64,000 bases of DNA from an uncultured Eubacterium sp. (GTDB lineage Bacteria > Bacillota > Clostridia > Lachnospirales > Lachnospiraceae), in NCBI GenBank assembly GCA_910589665.1, contig CAJUTR010000006.1, positions 1 through 64,000 on the forward strand, read 5' to 3'. Under the pieces are notes generated by a model. It saw nothing but the letters and a program-made list of their open reading frames with translations, ran no database searches and had not been told where the DNA came from. Shown piece by piece: positions 8,607 through 17,071 of this stretch (positions within the stretch are counted from its first letter, which is position 1; every line of letters begins with the position of its first letter). The position numbers and the translations under genes are program-made.

Positions 8607-9890
8607 ATGAATCATTACAGTCAGAAAAGCAAAGAAGAATTATTGACTTTAAAAGAAGAATTGGAAGCCAAATATGAAGAAAAAAAAGCGTTAAACTTAC
8701 AGCTTGACATGTCAAGAGGAAAACCGGGCACAAGTCAGCTTAACATATCGATGGGCATTATGGATACTCTTTCATCTGACTCCTCGCTTTTAGCTAGTGA
8801 TGGCACAGACTGCCGCAACTACGGAGGACTGGACGGAATCCCAGAGGCCAGGCAGCTGATGGCGGAGATGATGGGAACGCTTCCCGAACATGTCATTGTT
8901 TTTGGAAACGCGAGCCTTACCATTATGTACGACGCGATTTCCCGCTCTTATACGCACGGCGTCCTCGGCAGCACTCCCTGGTGTAAACTAGATCAAATTA
9001 AATTTTTATGCCCTGTTCCGGGTTATGACAGACATTTTGCCATCACAGAGCGTTTTGGCATCGAAATGATCAATATCCCGATGAACGAGGATGGCCCGGA
9101 CATGGATCTTGTCGAGCAACTGGTAAGTTCCGATGCAGCGATCAAGGGCATTTGGTGTGTTCCCAAATATTCGAATCCGCAGGGTGTCTGCTACAGCGAT
9201 GAAACCGTACGGCGTTTCGCGAACCTCAAACCGGCGGCAAACGATTTCCGGATCTACTGGGACAATGCCTATGCGATCCATCATCTTTACGAAGAGGACC
9301 AGCCGGAAATTTTAGATATTATCAGCGAATGTGAAAAAGCAGGGAATCCTGATCTGGTATATGAATTTGCGTCCACATCAAAGGTAAGCTTTTCCGGGGC
9401 CGGCATCGCCGCCCTTGCTACATCTCCCGCAAACCTTGAAGATGTGAAAAAACAGCTTACGATCCAGACGATCGGCTACGATAAATTGAACCAGCTGCGC
9501 CACGCCCGTTTCTTCAAAAACATCGACGGATTGAAAGCGCATATGAAAAAACATGCCAATGAGATGCGGCCTAAATTTGAAATTGTTTTGGATATATTAG
9601 AGAAAGAGCTGTCGGGCACAGGAACCGGAACATGGACGAAACCGCTTGGCGGATATTTCATTTCGTTCGATTCGATGGAGGGATGCGCCAAAAAGATCGT
9701 AGAGAAATGTAAGGAAGCCGGCGTCGTCCTCACGAACGCCGGAGCCACGTTCCCCTATGGAAACGATCCGAAAGATACAAATATCCGTATCGCTCCTTCC
9801 TTCCCCACACCGCAGGAGATGGCGCAGGCTACCGAGTTATTTACTCTCTGCGTCAAACTGGTGAGCATTGACACATTATTGGCGGAATAA
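8607..9890 (+). CDS. PLP-dependent aminotransferase (aspartate aminotransferase-type, PF12897-like)
   Basis: Fold-type I aminotransferase of 427 residues, of the subgroup with the N-terminal signature LDMSRGKPG (about residues 33-41) and GGLDGIPEAR (about residues 73-82). The PLP lysine is in STSKVSFSGAG (about residue 253), and the substrate-carboxylate Arg is probably in NIRIAPSFPTP near the C-terminus. It would transfer amino groups between aspartate, or a related amino acid, and 2-oxoglutarate. GAGGAGG precedes the ATG by 8 bases. It is monocistronic, with its own promoter and terminator. Confidence 0.88.
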   Translation: MNHYSQKSKEELLTLKEELEAKYEEKKALNLQLDMSRGKPGTSQLNISMGIMDTLSSDSSLLASDGTDCRNYGGLDGIPEARQLMAEMMGTLPEHVIVFGNASLTIMYDAISRSYTHGVLGSTPWCKLDQIKFLCPVPGYDRHFAITERFGIEMINIPMNEDGPDMDLVEQLVSSDAAIKGIWCVPKYSNPQGVCYSDETVRRFANLKPAANDFRIYWDNAYAIHHLYEEDQPEILDIISECEKAGNPDLVYEFASTSKVSFSGAGIAALATSPANLEDVKKQLTIQTIGYDKLNQLRHARFFKNIDGLKAHMKKHANEMRPKFEIVLDILEKELSGTGTGTWTKPLGGYFISFDSMEGCAKKIVEKCKEAGVVLTNAGATFPYGNDPKDTNIRIAPSFPTPQEMAQATELFTLCVKLVSIDTLLAE

Positions 9891-9934
9891 GGTGCGACGC
9901 GCCTGCAGGAAACATACCGGATTTATCAACCGAA

Positions 9935-9993
9935 AAAGAAACTCAGAAACCAGTCCAGCGCAGAGCGCAGCTGATCTTGAGTTTCTTTTTTTC
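9935..9993 (+). terminator. Terminator of the aminotransferase gene
   Basis: Arms AAGAAACTCA and TGAGTTTCTT enclose a loop with its own small GC-rich hairpin; the right arm runs into a stretch of T. It lies about 45 bases after the stop codon. Confidence 0.85.
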
Positions 9994-10072
9994 TGTATGC
10001 AACACTTTCGCCTGCTGATCACTCTTATCTATAGAAACCCTGAAAACTACCGGTAACGAAGGGGATGAATCA

Positions 10073-10600
10073 ATGATAAAAGACATGCCAAAACTCGTGG
10101 CTCAGGCAAAAACTGGCGACGCTCACGCCTTTGCCCTGCTATACGAAGACATTTACAAAGATCTATACCGCTTTGCCTACTGTTTGATGAAACAATCACA
10201 GCAGGCCGAGGACGCTGTGAGCACCGCTGTCCTTCACGCCTATGAACACATACATAAACTGAGAAAAAATACATCCTTCCGTAGTTGGATGTTTCAAATT
10301 ACCGCAAATGAGTGCAAACGGCAGTTACGCCTTCAGCAGAAAACACTTCCCTGTCCGTCGGAAGAACTACCGCAAACCGAGTCCTATACCGTCGATTATG
10401 AGGAACAGTTCACGCTGAAACAAGCGATGTCTATCCTGGGGGATACCGAACGGCTCATTGTAGGACTCAACGTGTTCGGCGGCTATAACAGCAGGGAAAT
10501 AGCCCGATACCTGCACAAAAAAGAGGGTACGGTACGTTCCTCCAAAAGCCGGGCTCTCGAAAAAATGAGATCGTTTCTAAACGGAACCGATGCAACCTGA
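10073..10600 (+). CDS. ECF-family RNA polymerase sigma factor
   Basis: Protein of 175 residues with the compact ECF layout: region 2 (about residues 10-90, with YEDIYKDLYRFAYCLM, QAEDAVSTAVLHAYEH and FRSWMFQITANECKRQL) and region 4 (about residues 115-170, with a YNSREIARYLHKKEGTVRSSKSRAL helix-turn-helix). AAGGGG precedes the start. The next gene, 72 bases on, has an N-terminal cytoplasmic segment, one membrane helix and a large external domain, the topology of an anti-sigma regulator, so the pair probably forms a signalling unit. Confidence 0.88.
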   Translation: MIKDMPKLVAQAKTGDAHAFALLYEDIYKDLYRFAYCLMKQSQQAEDAVSTAVLHAYEHIHKLRKNTSFRSWMFQITANECKRQLRLQQKTLPCPSEELPQTESYTVDYEEQFTLKQAMSILGDTERLIVGLNVFGGYNSREIARYLHKKEGTVRSSKSRALEKMRSFLNGTDAT

Positions 10601-10672
10601 CCATGCGCAAGTCAAAACGGACGAACAACGCCCACCAAACGCGTCGTACACGGCGCAGAAAAGAGGTATATT

Positions 10673-12688
10673 ATGGACAAACAATGGAAAACCCTACGTG
10701 AGCAGATTCCTGTTCCCGACTCGTTACAACCGGAAAAAATAGAACAAATGCTTCGCAAACAGCAAAAAGAACGGCCTTCACTTCATGCCGGCAGGCTCGC
10801 GAACCGCATCGCAGCTGCCGCTGCCACCCTCCTTCTCTTACTTTTAGCCGCTAATATCCTGCGTGGCATGGTCTTTCCGCCGAAAAACACAGACAAGGCA
10901 GAATCCGAACAGATCGCTTCCATAGACGAAAACGCCTCGTCTGGTAACGAACAGGACAGCATGCCAGGCATTTCCGAACTGCCAGAGCAGACGATGCCGC
11001 ATACGAGTTACGCGAAGCTCGAGAAAGCCATCTCAAATTATTATGCAGATGCCGGCGATCTGTCATCCTATGGAAACATCGAAAAAGACGATGCCATGCC
11101 GGAAAACGAAATGGCGGCATCTGCGACACAATCCGCGAGCAGCGCGGGCGGAACCAGGAACACGGACACCGCGAAACAAGCAGGCTTTACAAAGACCGAT
11201 CTTCAGGTACAAGGCGTCGATGAGGGTGACATCGTGAAAACAGACGGTACTTATATTTACAGCTGTACGGAAAACGCCGGCGGAACCATCATCCATATTT
11301 ACCATGCGGATGGAAGAAACACAAAAAAAGCGTGCAAAATCTCGATACCAAAAATCTCGGTAAGCGAGATGTATCTTGACCAGAACTATCTAGTCACAGT
11401 CGGCACATCATGGGACGATCCAGAAAACAGCTCCTCTGCCAGTTCGTCTTCCTCACAAAAAAGAGCTGGCTGCGATATTGGGTACAAGAACGGAAACACC
11501 TGTATCTCCATTTACGATATATCCGATAAAAAGGAACCAAAAAAACTTTTCAAGAAAAAGCAGTCCGGATTCTACTACACATCAAGGAAAAACGGAAAAT
11601 ACCTTTACACCCTCTCCACGATGTACGCGGATCCTGCCGGAGACCAGGGTGACAAGAGCTCCTTCGTCCCCTCGGCAGACGGCTGTGTGCTGCCGGAGGA
11701 ACAACTGTATCTTCCCGATCACGTCGCCTCCAACTGTTACCTCGTATTGACCGCCCTCGATGTCACGAACGGGAGTACGTTTACTGACAGTCTTTCTGTA
11801 CTCGGCGGCGGAGAGATCTGCTATGTGAGCGAGAAACATATTTTCGTGGCCGCCAGCTTTTTGAATGATACATCCAAGACAGCCATCAGCAAATACCGCT
11901 ATGAAAATGGAAAACTAAACGCGCTTGCCTCAGAAACATTCAACGGCATGCTGCACGACCAGTTTTCGATGGATGAATATGACGATACGCTGCGTTTTGT
12001 CGCCACGACATATCATAAAAACGGCGCCACATCAAACGGCCTGTACGTGCTCGACCAAAATCTGAACATGATCGGAAGCGTTGACAACCTCGCCAAAGGG
12101 GAACAGATTTATTCGGCCCGGTTTTTAGGCACCCGCGCCTATTTCGTCACCTACCGCAACACAGACCCCGTGTTTTTAGCCGACCTCACCGACCCGGCCC
12201 ATCCTGTCATCAAAGATAAACTGAAGATCCCCGGCTTTTCCGAGTATCTGCACACGTACGGGGATGACCTCCTTCTGGGGATTGGGCGCAGCCAGATGAA
12301 AAACGGGAGCATGCAGGTAAAACTGTCGATGTTTGACATTTCCTCCGACTCTTCCGTCACGGAAAACCATAAAAAGCTGCTGGAAAAGGAAACGAACAGC
12401 ATGGCCGGAAATAACCACAAAGCCGTGCTCGTAGACAAAGAACGGAACCGCATCGGACTGTGCGTATACTCCTTCCGGGACGATAACAGAAGCGGGAACG
12501 GAGGCTGTTCATACCGCATTTATTCCTACAATGACAAAGGATTTCACTCCATCGCCAAACTCCGGCCAAAAGATTTGAGCATGTCTGCCAGAGGACTGTT
12601 CATCGGCCATTATTTCTACTTAGTTGATGACATCGCCGGAAGTTCCGGTATCCATGTTTACGATGCCGATACATTTAAAAAAGTGTAA
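10673..12688 (+). CDS. Membrane-anchored beta-propeller domain protein (probable sigma regulator)
   Basis: Protein of 671 residues. It has a cytoplasmic N-terminus (about residues 1-40), one membrane helix (about residues 43-66), a low-complexity linker and then an external beta-propeller domain (about residues 170-671, PF09826-like). The domain opens with TDLQVQGVDEGDIVKTDGTYIYS, the hallmark of this family. AAAGAGG precedes the ATG. Its place behind an ECF factor and its single-pass topology suggest an anti-sigma or sensing role with the propeller outside the cell. The ligand is unknown. No signal peptidase site is evident, so it should remain membrane-bound. Confidence 0.78.
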   Translation: MDKQWKTLREQIPVPDSLQPEKIEQMLRKQQKERPSLHAGRLANRIAAAAATLLLLLLAANILRGMVFPPKNTDKAESEQIASIDENASSGNEQDSMPGISELPEQTMPHTSYAKLEKAISNYYADAGDLSSYGNIEKDDAMPENEMAASATQSASSAGGTRNTDTAKQAGFTKTDLQVQGVDEGDIVKTDGTYIYSCTENAGGTIIHIYHADGRNTKKACKISIPKISVSEMYLDQNYLVTVGTSWDDPENSSSASSSSSQKRAGCDIGYKNGNTCISIYDISDKKEPKKLFKKKQSGFYYTSRKNGKYLYTLSTMYADPAGDQGDKSSFVPSADGCVLPEEQLYLPDHVASNCYLVLTALDVTNGSTFTDSLSVLGGGEICYVSEKHIFVAASFLNDTSKTAISKYRYENGKLNALASETFNGMLHDQFSMDEYDDTLRFVATTYHKNGATSNGLYVLDQNLNMIGSVDNLAKGEQIYSARFLGTRAYFVTYRNTDPVFLADLTDPAHPVIKDKLKIPGFSEYLHTYGDDLLLGIGRSQMKNGSMQVKLSMFDISSDSSVTENHKKLLEKETNSMAGNNHKAVLVDKERNRIGLCVYSFRDDNRSGNGGCSYRIYSYNDKGFHSIAKLRPKDLSMSARGLFIGHYFYLVDDIAGSSGIHVYDADTFKKV

Positions 12689-12753
12689 AAGGTGCGGCTT
12701 AGAAACGCGTACCTCTCAAGAACGGCTTCGCCATTCTTTGCTCTGCGCAAGAC

Positions 12754-12785
12754 GGGCTGCCCTCTCTGACCAAAGAGGGCAGCCC
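12754..12785. terminator. Perfect 12-bp stem between convergent genes
   Basis: GGGCTGCCCTCT and AGAGGGCAGCCC form a perfect stem with an 8-base loop between the propeller gene and the decayed lipoprotein gene. The T-tract is poor on both sides, so it may stop transcription inefficiently or act as an mRNA 3' stabiliser. Confidence 0.55.
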
Positions 12786-12829
12786 ATCACTTCACTCGTT
12801 AATGTGTATCCGAATCCTTCCATGTCCCC

Positions 12830-13269
12830 TTACTCTTCCTCATCGTCTACCACATCGCGCATCTCCGGCCCTGCAAACCGCTCCTGATCTTCTTCCGTGA
12901 TTTCCACGCTCTTCCCATCAACATACTTGATCCGTTTCAGTTCCTCATCGGTGTCTCCACGGTAAAAGACCGCATAACAGATCCACGTCGTATCCCTGTC
13001 ACCCAAATAGGCACCTGTATCATCCGTTTCAGCATGCAGGCACAGTTTCTTGTAATCCAGGATCTCCATCATATCGTCCTCTGACATATCCTTTTTAACA
13101 TCTACAGATAAAGTGTATATCTCTTCTCCTATTTCTTCCTTTATTGTCCAATGTCCATACCGTTCTTCCCACACTCCTTCGTCATACATCTTTTCCGCTT
13201 TATGATCTGAAATCATTTTACCCGTGTACCACACCCGACACAGAGTACAGCAGCTAAAACACCGATCAT
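12830..13269 (-). pseudogene. Frameshifted lipoprotein gene of the decayed ABC locus
   Basis: The upstream permease fragment ends in TCATGA, and an ATG overlapping that stop (13269) opens a short frame encoding a lipoprotein signal (MIGVLAAVLCVGCG, lipobox ending at Cys) that hits TGA after 18 codons. In the next frame, right after GTAAAATG, an uninterrupted 130-odd-residue acidic domain begins (MISDHKAEKMYDEG) and runs to 12830. Adding one A to the A-run joins signal peptide and domain perfectly, so a one-base deletion has broken the gene. The remaining frame could be translated only from an internal start, without export. Function is unknown; in similar operons such lipoproteins accompany FtsX-like transporters. 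Confidence 0.65.
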
Positions 13270-13706
13270 GAAAAAACGGTCCCAAGTCCTACCGTAACAG
13301 CAAACGCTTTCCCAACATCGACCGGCCCGATCCGGATTTCATCCAGCCGCCGGGAAATCGCACCGATCAGCAGCAGGCCTGTCCCAAAACCGATCCCCGT
13401 GATCAGATAAAACCGCTTTCCAATCTCCATCCGCTGCCAGGCCTTCCGGTATCCGCACAGCTTCCACACAAGAAACAGACTCCTGCGGAAACGGAACCAG
13501 ATGAGCGTCACCAAAACTGTACTCAGCGAAAAACTAAGCAGGATCATGACATACATCGTATCCATAATGACATTGGCGGAAAAAAGCGTTCGCGAATGGT
13601 AGCCTTCCGATCCTTCGCCAGCTTGATGCTCACCTGCGACGGAAACGGTATTTTGTCATATAGATCCTGACTGATCTTTTGTATCTCATCCACCCCTCTC
13701 CACCGT
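13266..13706 (-). pseudogene. C-terminal remnant of an FtsX-type ABC permease, frameshifted
   Basis: In the frame overlapping the end of the ATPase, codons for DEIQKISQDLYDKIPFPS and KLAKDRKATIRERFF appear, ending at a run of six T. Adding one T continues smoothly into SANVIMDTMYVMILLSFSLS and two membrane helices that end at 13266. This is the last part of an FtsX/MacB-like permease; its N-terminal helices and most of the extracellular domain are missing, so a large deletion has fused it to the 3' end of the ATPase gene, besides the one-base frameshift. Confidence 0.65.
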
Positions 13707-14373
13707 CGCCACATACAACGCCGTCTTTGACAAAGATAATCCTGTCACAATTTTCCGCCACTTTCCTGTCATGTGTGACGACGATGACCGCAATCCCCGA
13801 CTCATTCAACTGTCGGAATATATTCTGTACTTCCTCTCCCGTAGCCTCATCTAACGCCCCCGTCGGTTCATCCGCCAGGATCATCTTCGACTGTTTCACG
13901 ACCGCCCTGGCAATCGCAACCCTCTGCTGCTGGCCTCCGGAAAGCTCACTCGGATATGCCTTTTCCTTATCCGCGATTCCCAGCTGCTGCAGCGCGTCCC
14001 TCACCATCTGTTTCACCTTTTTCCTCGGAACCCCCTGGTATTTCAGAGGAAGCGCCACATTGTGAAACACGTTCAGATCATCGGCAAGCGCAAAATACTG
14101 CACGACAAATTCGACCTCATTCCGCCGGAATCCCGTAAGCTCCCGCTGGTTCTTAAAGTTGACCGCCTTTCCATCGTAAAGGTACTCCCCGCTGTCTACC
14201 GACATCATCCCGCCCAGGATGTTTAGAAGCGTAGACTTCCCAGAACCGCTTTTCCCCATAATAGCCACCATTTCGCCCCGTCCGATCGAAAGGGTGATCC
14301 CGCGGAGCGCCTCGACGCGCGCTTCCTTTTTTCCAAATGTTTTCCTGATCCCTCTCAGTTCAATTTTATCCGT
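13630..14373 (-). pseudogene. ABC transporter ATPase with lost start codon (ACG)
   Basis: MacB/LolD-type ATPase. Walker A GKSGSGKST, signature LSGGQQQR, Walker B MILADEPTGALD and the switch His in VVTHDR are all present. In the reading frame, codons from 14373 encode DKIELRGIRKTFGKKEARVEALRG, the normal start of such proteins, preceded by AAGGAGG with proper spacing, but the initiator position is ACG and an in-frame TAG comes just before it. The first downstream ATG (14271) lies immediately before Walker A, so any product would lack the first beta strands. The C-terminus runs into the permease remnant. I infer an inactive gene; weak ACG initiation is possible. Confidence 0.7.
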
Positions 14374-14435
14374 CTACCTATCCCTCCTTTTGCACACATG
14401 GTATCAACCCTTTTGCCGTACGAGATGTTCCATAT

Positions 14436-15480
14436 CTACCCCCGCAGGAAAAATGTAACCGCCACAACACCGATCACAAATACCGCCCCGACGACCAGCT
14501 GCGCCGCAGACAGAATAACCTCTGGCTGGTATTTTGAACTTCCCACGTTAAAAATGTACGCCCCTGTCAGAAAGGCCGGAACAAGGATCAGGCGACTTCC
14601 AGCAGCAGCGGGATCAGGATCATGCTCAGGGAGCACCCGTTCATCAGATAGATCCCGTAGATCCTGCTGTTCGACTGAATCTATCATAAAATGTGACAAA
14701 CATGCCATATAGGGCAAAATAGCCTAGTGTGACCGTCAGTACAAGCATGATCATGACCGTGGTGGCGGACTCTTTTCCCAAAAAGTTCATACCCATTGAT
14801 TCACCGAACACTTTGATCGGAGGCAGATGATACTGCCGCGCCACGCTCTTGATCAATTCCACCCGCTGCCTCAGCTTCCCGTCGGGTACGAGTGTCACAG
14901 CATTATCCAAGCCTGTGAGGGCAAGCTCCGCATACTTATAAAGTTCCTCCACGGTTCCCAAAGGATCCGCCACCTGGACCCCATACGGGAAAATGATAGA
15001 ATAGTCAAGCGAACCATCTTCATAACAAAACTCGGACGGCATCACCGCTCCCTCTTCCAATATGCCAGCGACACGACAGGGATATGTATACCACCCCCAG
15101 CAGATATCCAGTACATCCCCCAGTTTCAGTATTCCTTTGTATTGACTTCCCAGTACGATCGGTACCGGATCCGACGCATGCTCCAGAATCAGATTGTTCT
15201 CATTGAGTTCCTCCCCCTCCTGCACCCGCAGGCCAAAAAAGCGAAACGAAGCCGCGTCCATCTGTACACCTTTGTACCTTGATACCAAGTAGGTCTGTCC
15301 ATCGATCGCCATCGGAGAGGACTCCATTGTTTCCCCGTCCAGATCTTCCAAAAAATCTTTGTTACTTCTCTCCCCGAAAAAGCGGTCCATTTCTTCATCC
15401 TTCGCCGTCACACCCCCCTCCGACAGAGACAGGACCGGACTCCGGAAAAACTCTTCTGCCATAAACAACAGTTTCCTCAT
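14436..15480 (-). pseudogene. FtsX/MacB-type ABC permease with internal deletion and two frameshifts
   Basis: AAGGAGGGG precedes ATG at 15480. The product begins MRKLLFMAEEFFR, the normal start of such permeases, then jumps without the first membrane helix into an extracellular MacB-like domain, so an internal deletion is likely. Near 14661 (GCAGGATCTACGG) one missing base breaks the frame; restoring it gives IYGIYLMNGCSLSMILIPLL. Near 14591 a second missing base breaks it again before LVPAFLTGAYIFNVG and the last helix, which ends at 14436. Each repair gives a plausible permease sequence, so this is a decayed gene and not overlapping genes. Confidence 0.75.
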
Positions 15481-15512
15481 TTCGTATCCCCTCCTTCCCA
15501 TTTTTTACCAAT

Positions 15513-15592
15513 CCCCTTCGTGCAGCAATTTCCCCTTGTGTGGCAATTTCCCTTCTGCGTGGCAATGCCGCTTTTGTGTGACAATGTCCCAC
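15513..15592. repeat. Four imperfect ~19-bp direct repeats upstream of the ABC locus
   Basis: On the minus strand four units in a row share the core ATTGYCACRC followed by a purine-rich AAGG segment; the third and fourth contain GGAAATTGC. They lie just before the permease start at 15480, where transcription of the locus should begin. They could be operator sites or a remnant of a repeated coding stretch. Confidence 0.55.
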
Positions 15593-15599
15593 TAGAATC

Positions 15600-15859
15600 G
15601 ACAAAAATAGTATATCATTCATATTATATTATCTCAAATACTTTTTACGATATAGGATTTTTCAGATTTCTCTGCCCCTCCGTCACTACGTAAAAATGCT
15701 GCCGATCTTCTAGACAGGCTTTCATCTTACGATACCCTTCTTGTGATTGATTACAGGATCATCTTACACAATGAATCTGTCAAAAAAGTCAATGGAAACC
15801 TAACATTTTCTTAACAAAGACAACAAACTGGTTAAAACACACTGGACTTACCGGACTTT
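15600..15859. other. AT-rich intergenic region between the ABC locus and padR
   Basis: About 260 bases without a credible gene, between the tandem repeats and the padR promoter. It is AT-rich and holds no hairpin or RNA gene that I can recognise. Confidence 0.5.
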
Positions 15860-15891
15860 CAGTTGACAACTGACTGATTTTCATATAAGAT
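15860..15891 (+). promoter_or_regulatory. padR promoter with palindrome over the -35 box
   Basis: TTGACA at 15863-15868 and TAAGAT at 15886-15891 are 17 bases apart. The -35 box is centred in a perfect palindrome CAGTTG-A-CAACTG (15860-15872), a good candidate operator for the PadR protein encoded next. Confidence 0.75.
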
Positions 15892-15943
15892 AATAGAGAG
15901 ATATATCACATAACGATAGAAAGCAACCAAAAGGTCGGTGAAT

Positions 15944-16333
15944 ATGGCAAAACAGATACGAAATAAAAATAATATCAAACACGGAACCATTGAACTTGTC
16001 CTTCTCTTATTGCTCCAAAATGAACAAAAGTACGGATATCAGCTGTCACAGGAACTGGAAGAAATGAGTGACGGCAAATACGAACTAAAAGAAACCACGA
16101 TGTACCCGACCCTTTACCGGCTCACACAAAACGGATATTTGGACAGCGAACAAAAGAAAGTAGGCGTCAGGCGTACACGCGTGTATTATGAAATAACCAG
16201 CGAGGGTTACAAATACCTTACTCACTTGAAGCAGGAATACACTTTGATCACAGGTGCCATTGACAAGATCATGGAACATACCGCGCATAAACCGGATGAA
16301 GGAGAATACGTTGAAACCAAAAGCCATACATAA
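15944..16333 (+). CDS. PadR-family transcriptional regulator
   Basis: Winged-helix regulator of 129 residues; a GTG start six bases upstream is possible but lies too close to the AAAGG site. The N-terminal PadR domain is clear: GTIELVLLLLLQNEQKYGYQL (about residues 11-31), ETTMYPTLYRLTQNGYL (the wing-helix region) and the YYEITSEGYKYL strand pair. The C-terminal helix should make the dimer. Proteins of this class repress their own operon until an effector binds. The next two genes, coupled to it, encode small membrane proteins of the type that often accompanies PadR. Confidence 0.9.
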   Translation: MAKQIRNKNNIKHGTIELVLLLLLQNEQKYGYQLSQELEEMSDGKYELKETTMYPTLYRLTQNGYLDSEQKKVGVRRTRVYYEITSEGYKYLTHLKQEYTLITGAIDKIMEHTAHKPDEGEYVETKSHT

Positions 16334-16730
16334 ATACTTGCGTAAAGCAAAACATGTCTATCACGGAAAAGGTCCGATCCGGAAACAGTTCATCAATGAT
16401 CTTGCTGACGCCCTCAAATGTTATTGTGAGACACATCCCGACTGCTCTTACGAAGATCTTGTGGATGAATTTGGTGCGCCGTATGAAATCCGCGCCTCTT
16501 TTTTATCAATGTATTCCAGCGATCTGAAAAAACGGAATATCCGGTTATATCGGCTTGTCTTCATCTGCTGTCTTATCGTCGCGCTCCTTTTACTGGCATT
16601 TACCGTCAACTATGTGGTCAATTCCTATAAAGATTCAAAAGGTTATTGCATAGAACAAATGGAGGACGATGCGCCGCTAACTCCTGCATCTGACAAGCCG
16701 GCACCAGTAAAAGAACACACATTTGAATAA
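16311..16730 (+). CDS. HAAS-like (PadR-associated) single-pass membrane protein
   Basis: The start is a TTG at 16311, six bases after AAGGAG and inside the end of padR (23-base overlap); no ATG fits. The product, about 139 residues, has an N-terminal helical domain (about residues 1-75, with FINDLADALKCYCETHP and YEDLVDEFGAPYEI) like the HAAS/DUF1700 domain found with PadR regulators. One membrane helix (about residues 85-107) and a short external Pro-rich tail follow. It probably relays a membrane signal to, or is controlled by, the PadR protein. Confidence 0.7.
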   Translation: MKPKAIHKYLRKAKHVYHGKGPIRKQFINDLADALKCYCETHPDCSYEDLVDEFGAPYEIRASFLSMYSSDLKKRNIRLYRLVFICCLIVALLLLAFTVNYVVNSYKDSKGYCIEQMEDDAPLTPASDKPAPVKEHTFE

Positions 16731-16743
16731 AGGGGATATTGGT

Positions 16744-17067
16744 ATGTTGAAAAACATGAAATTAAAACAGCTGGCCCGCCAATCCTTCCCCTCTTCCCTA
16801 TATAGTCGGAAAGAAAGAAGGATCCACCGGACCAGCCTGTATCACGATATGCTATTATATCAAGAACAGCACCCAAAAAGTACGATCAGCGACATTCGGC
16901 ACGTTTTTTGTGAAGACCATGACTGTCTTGATCTCACGCAGCATACGGCAAACATACTCGCAAATACTAGATTGATACTTATCGGCCTGTGTCTTGTGCT
17001 GCTCGTTTGCCTGACAGCCATCGCAGTTGCCAGCACATGGGAGCCGCCTATTTACATACTACCATAA
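16744..17067 (+). CDS. Small membrane protein, diverged HAAS-like
   Basis: Protein of 107 residues, 13 bases after the previous gene, with AAAGGGG before the ATG. It resembles the preceding product in layout: a basic helical N-terminal part with HPKSTISDIRHVFCEDHD (about residues 46-63, the same position as the HPDCSYEDLVDEFG segment), then one membrane helix (about residues 76-97) and a nine-residue tail. I read it as a diverged duplicate in the same operon. Function is unknown. It ends four bases before the convergent glycosyltransferase. Confidence 0.6.
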   Translation: MLKNMKLKQLARQSFPSSLYSRKERRIHRTSLYHDMLLYQEQHPKSTISDIRHVFCEDHDCLDLTQHTANILANTRLILIGLCLVLLVCLTAIAVASTWEPPIYILP

Positions 17068-17071
17068 CGTT

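Noticed and set aside
15395..15622. 75-codon open frame spanning the tandem repeats
   Set aside because: No ribosome binding site, it overlaps the permease start, and the peptide has no recognisable features; the repeats are better described as DNA.
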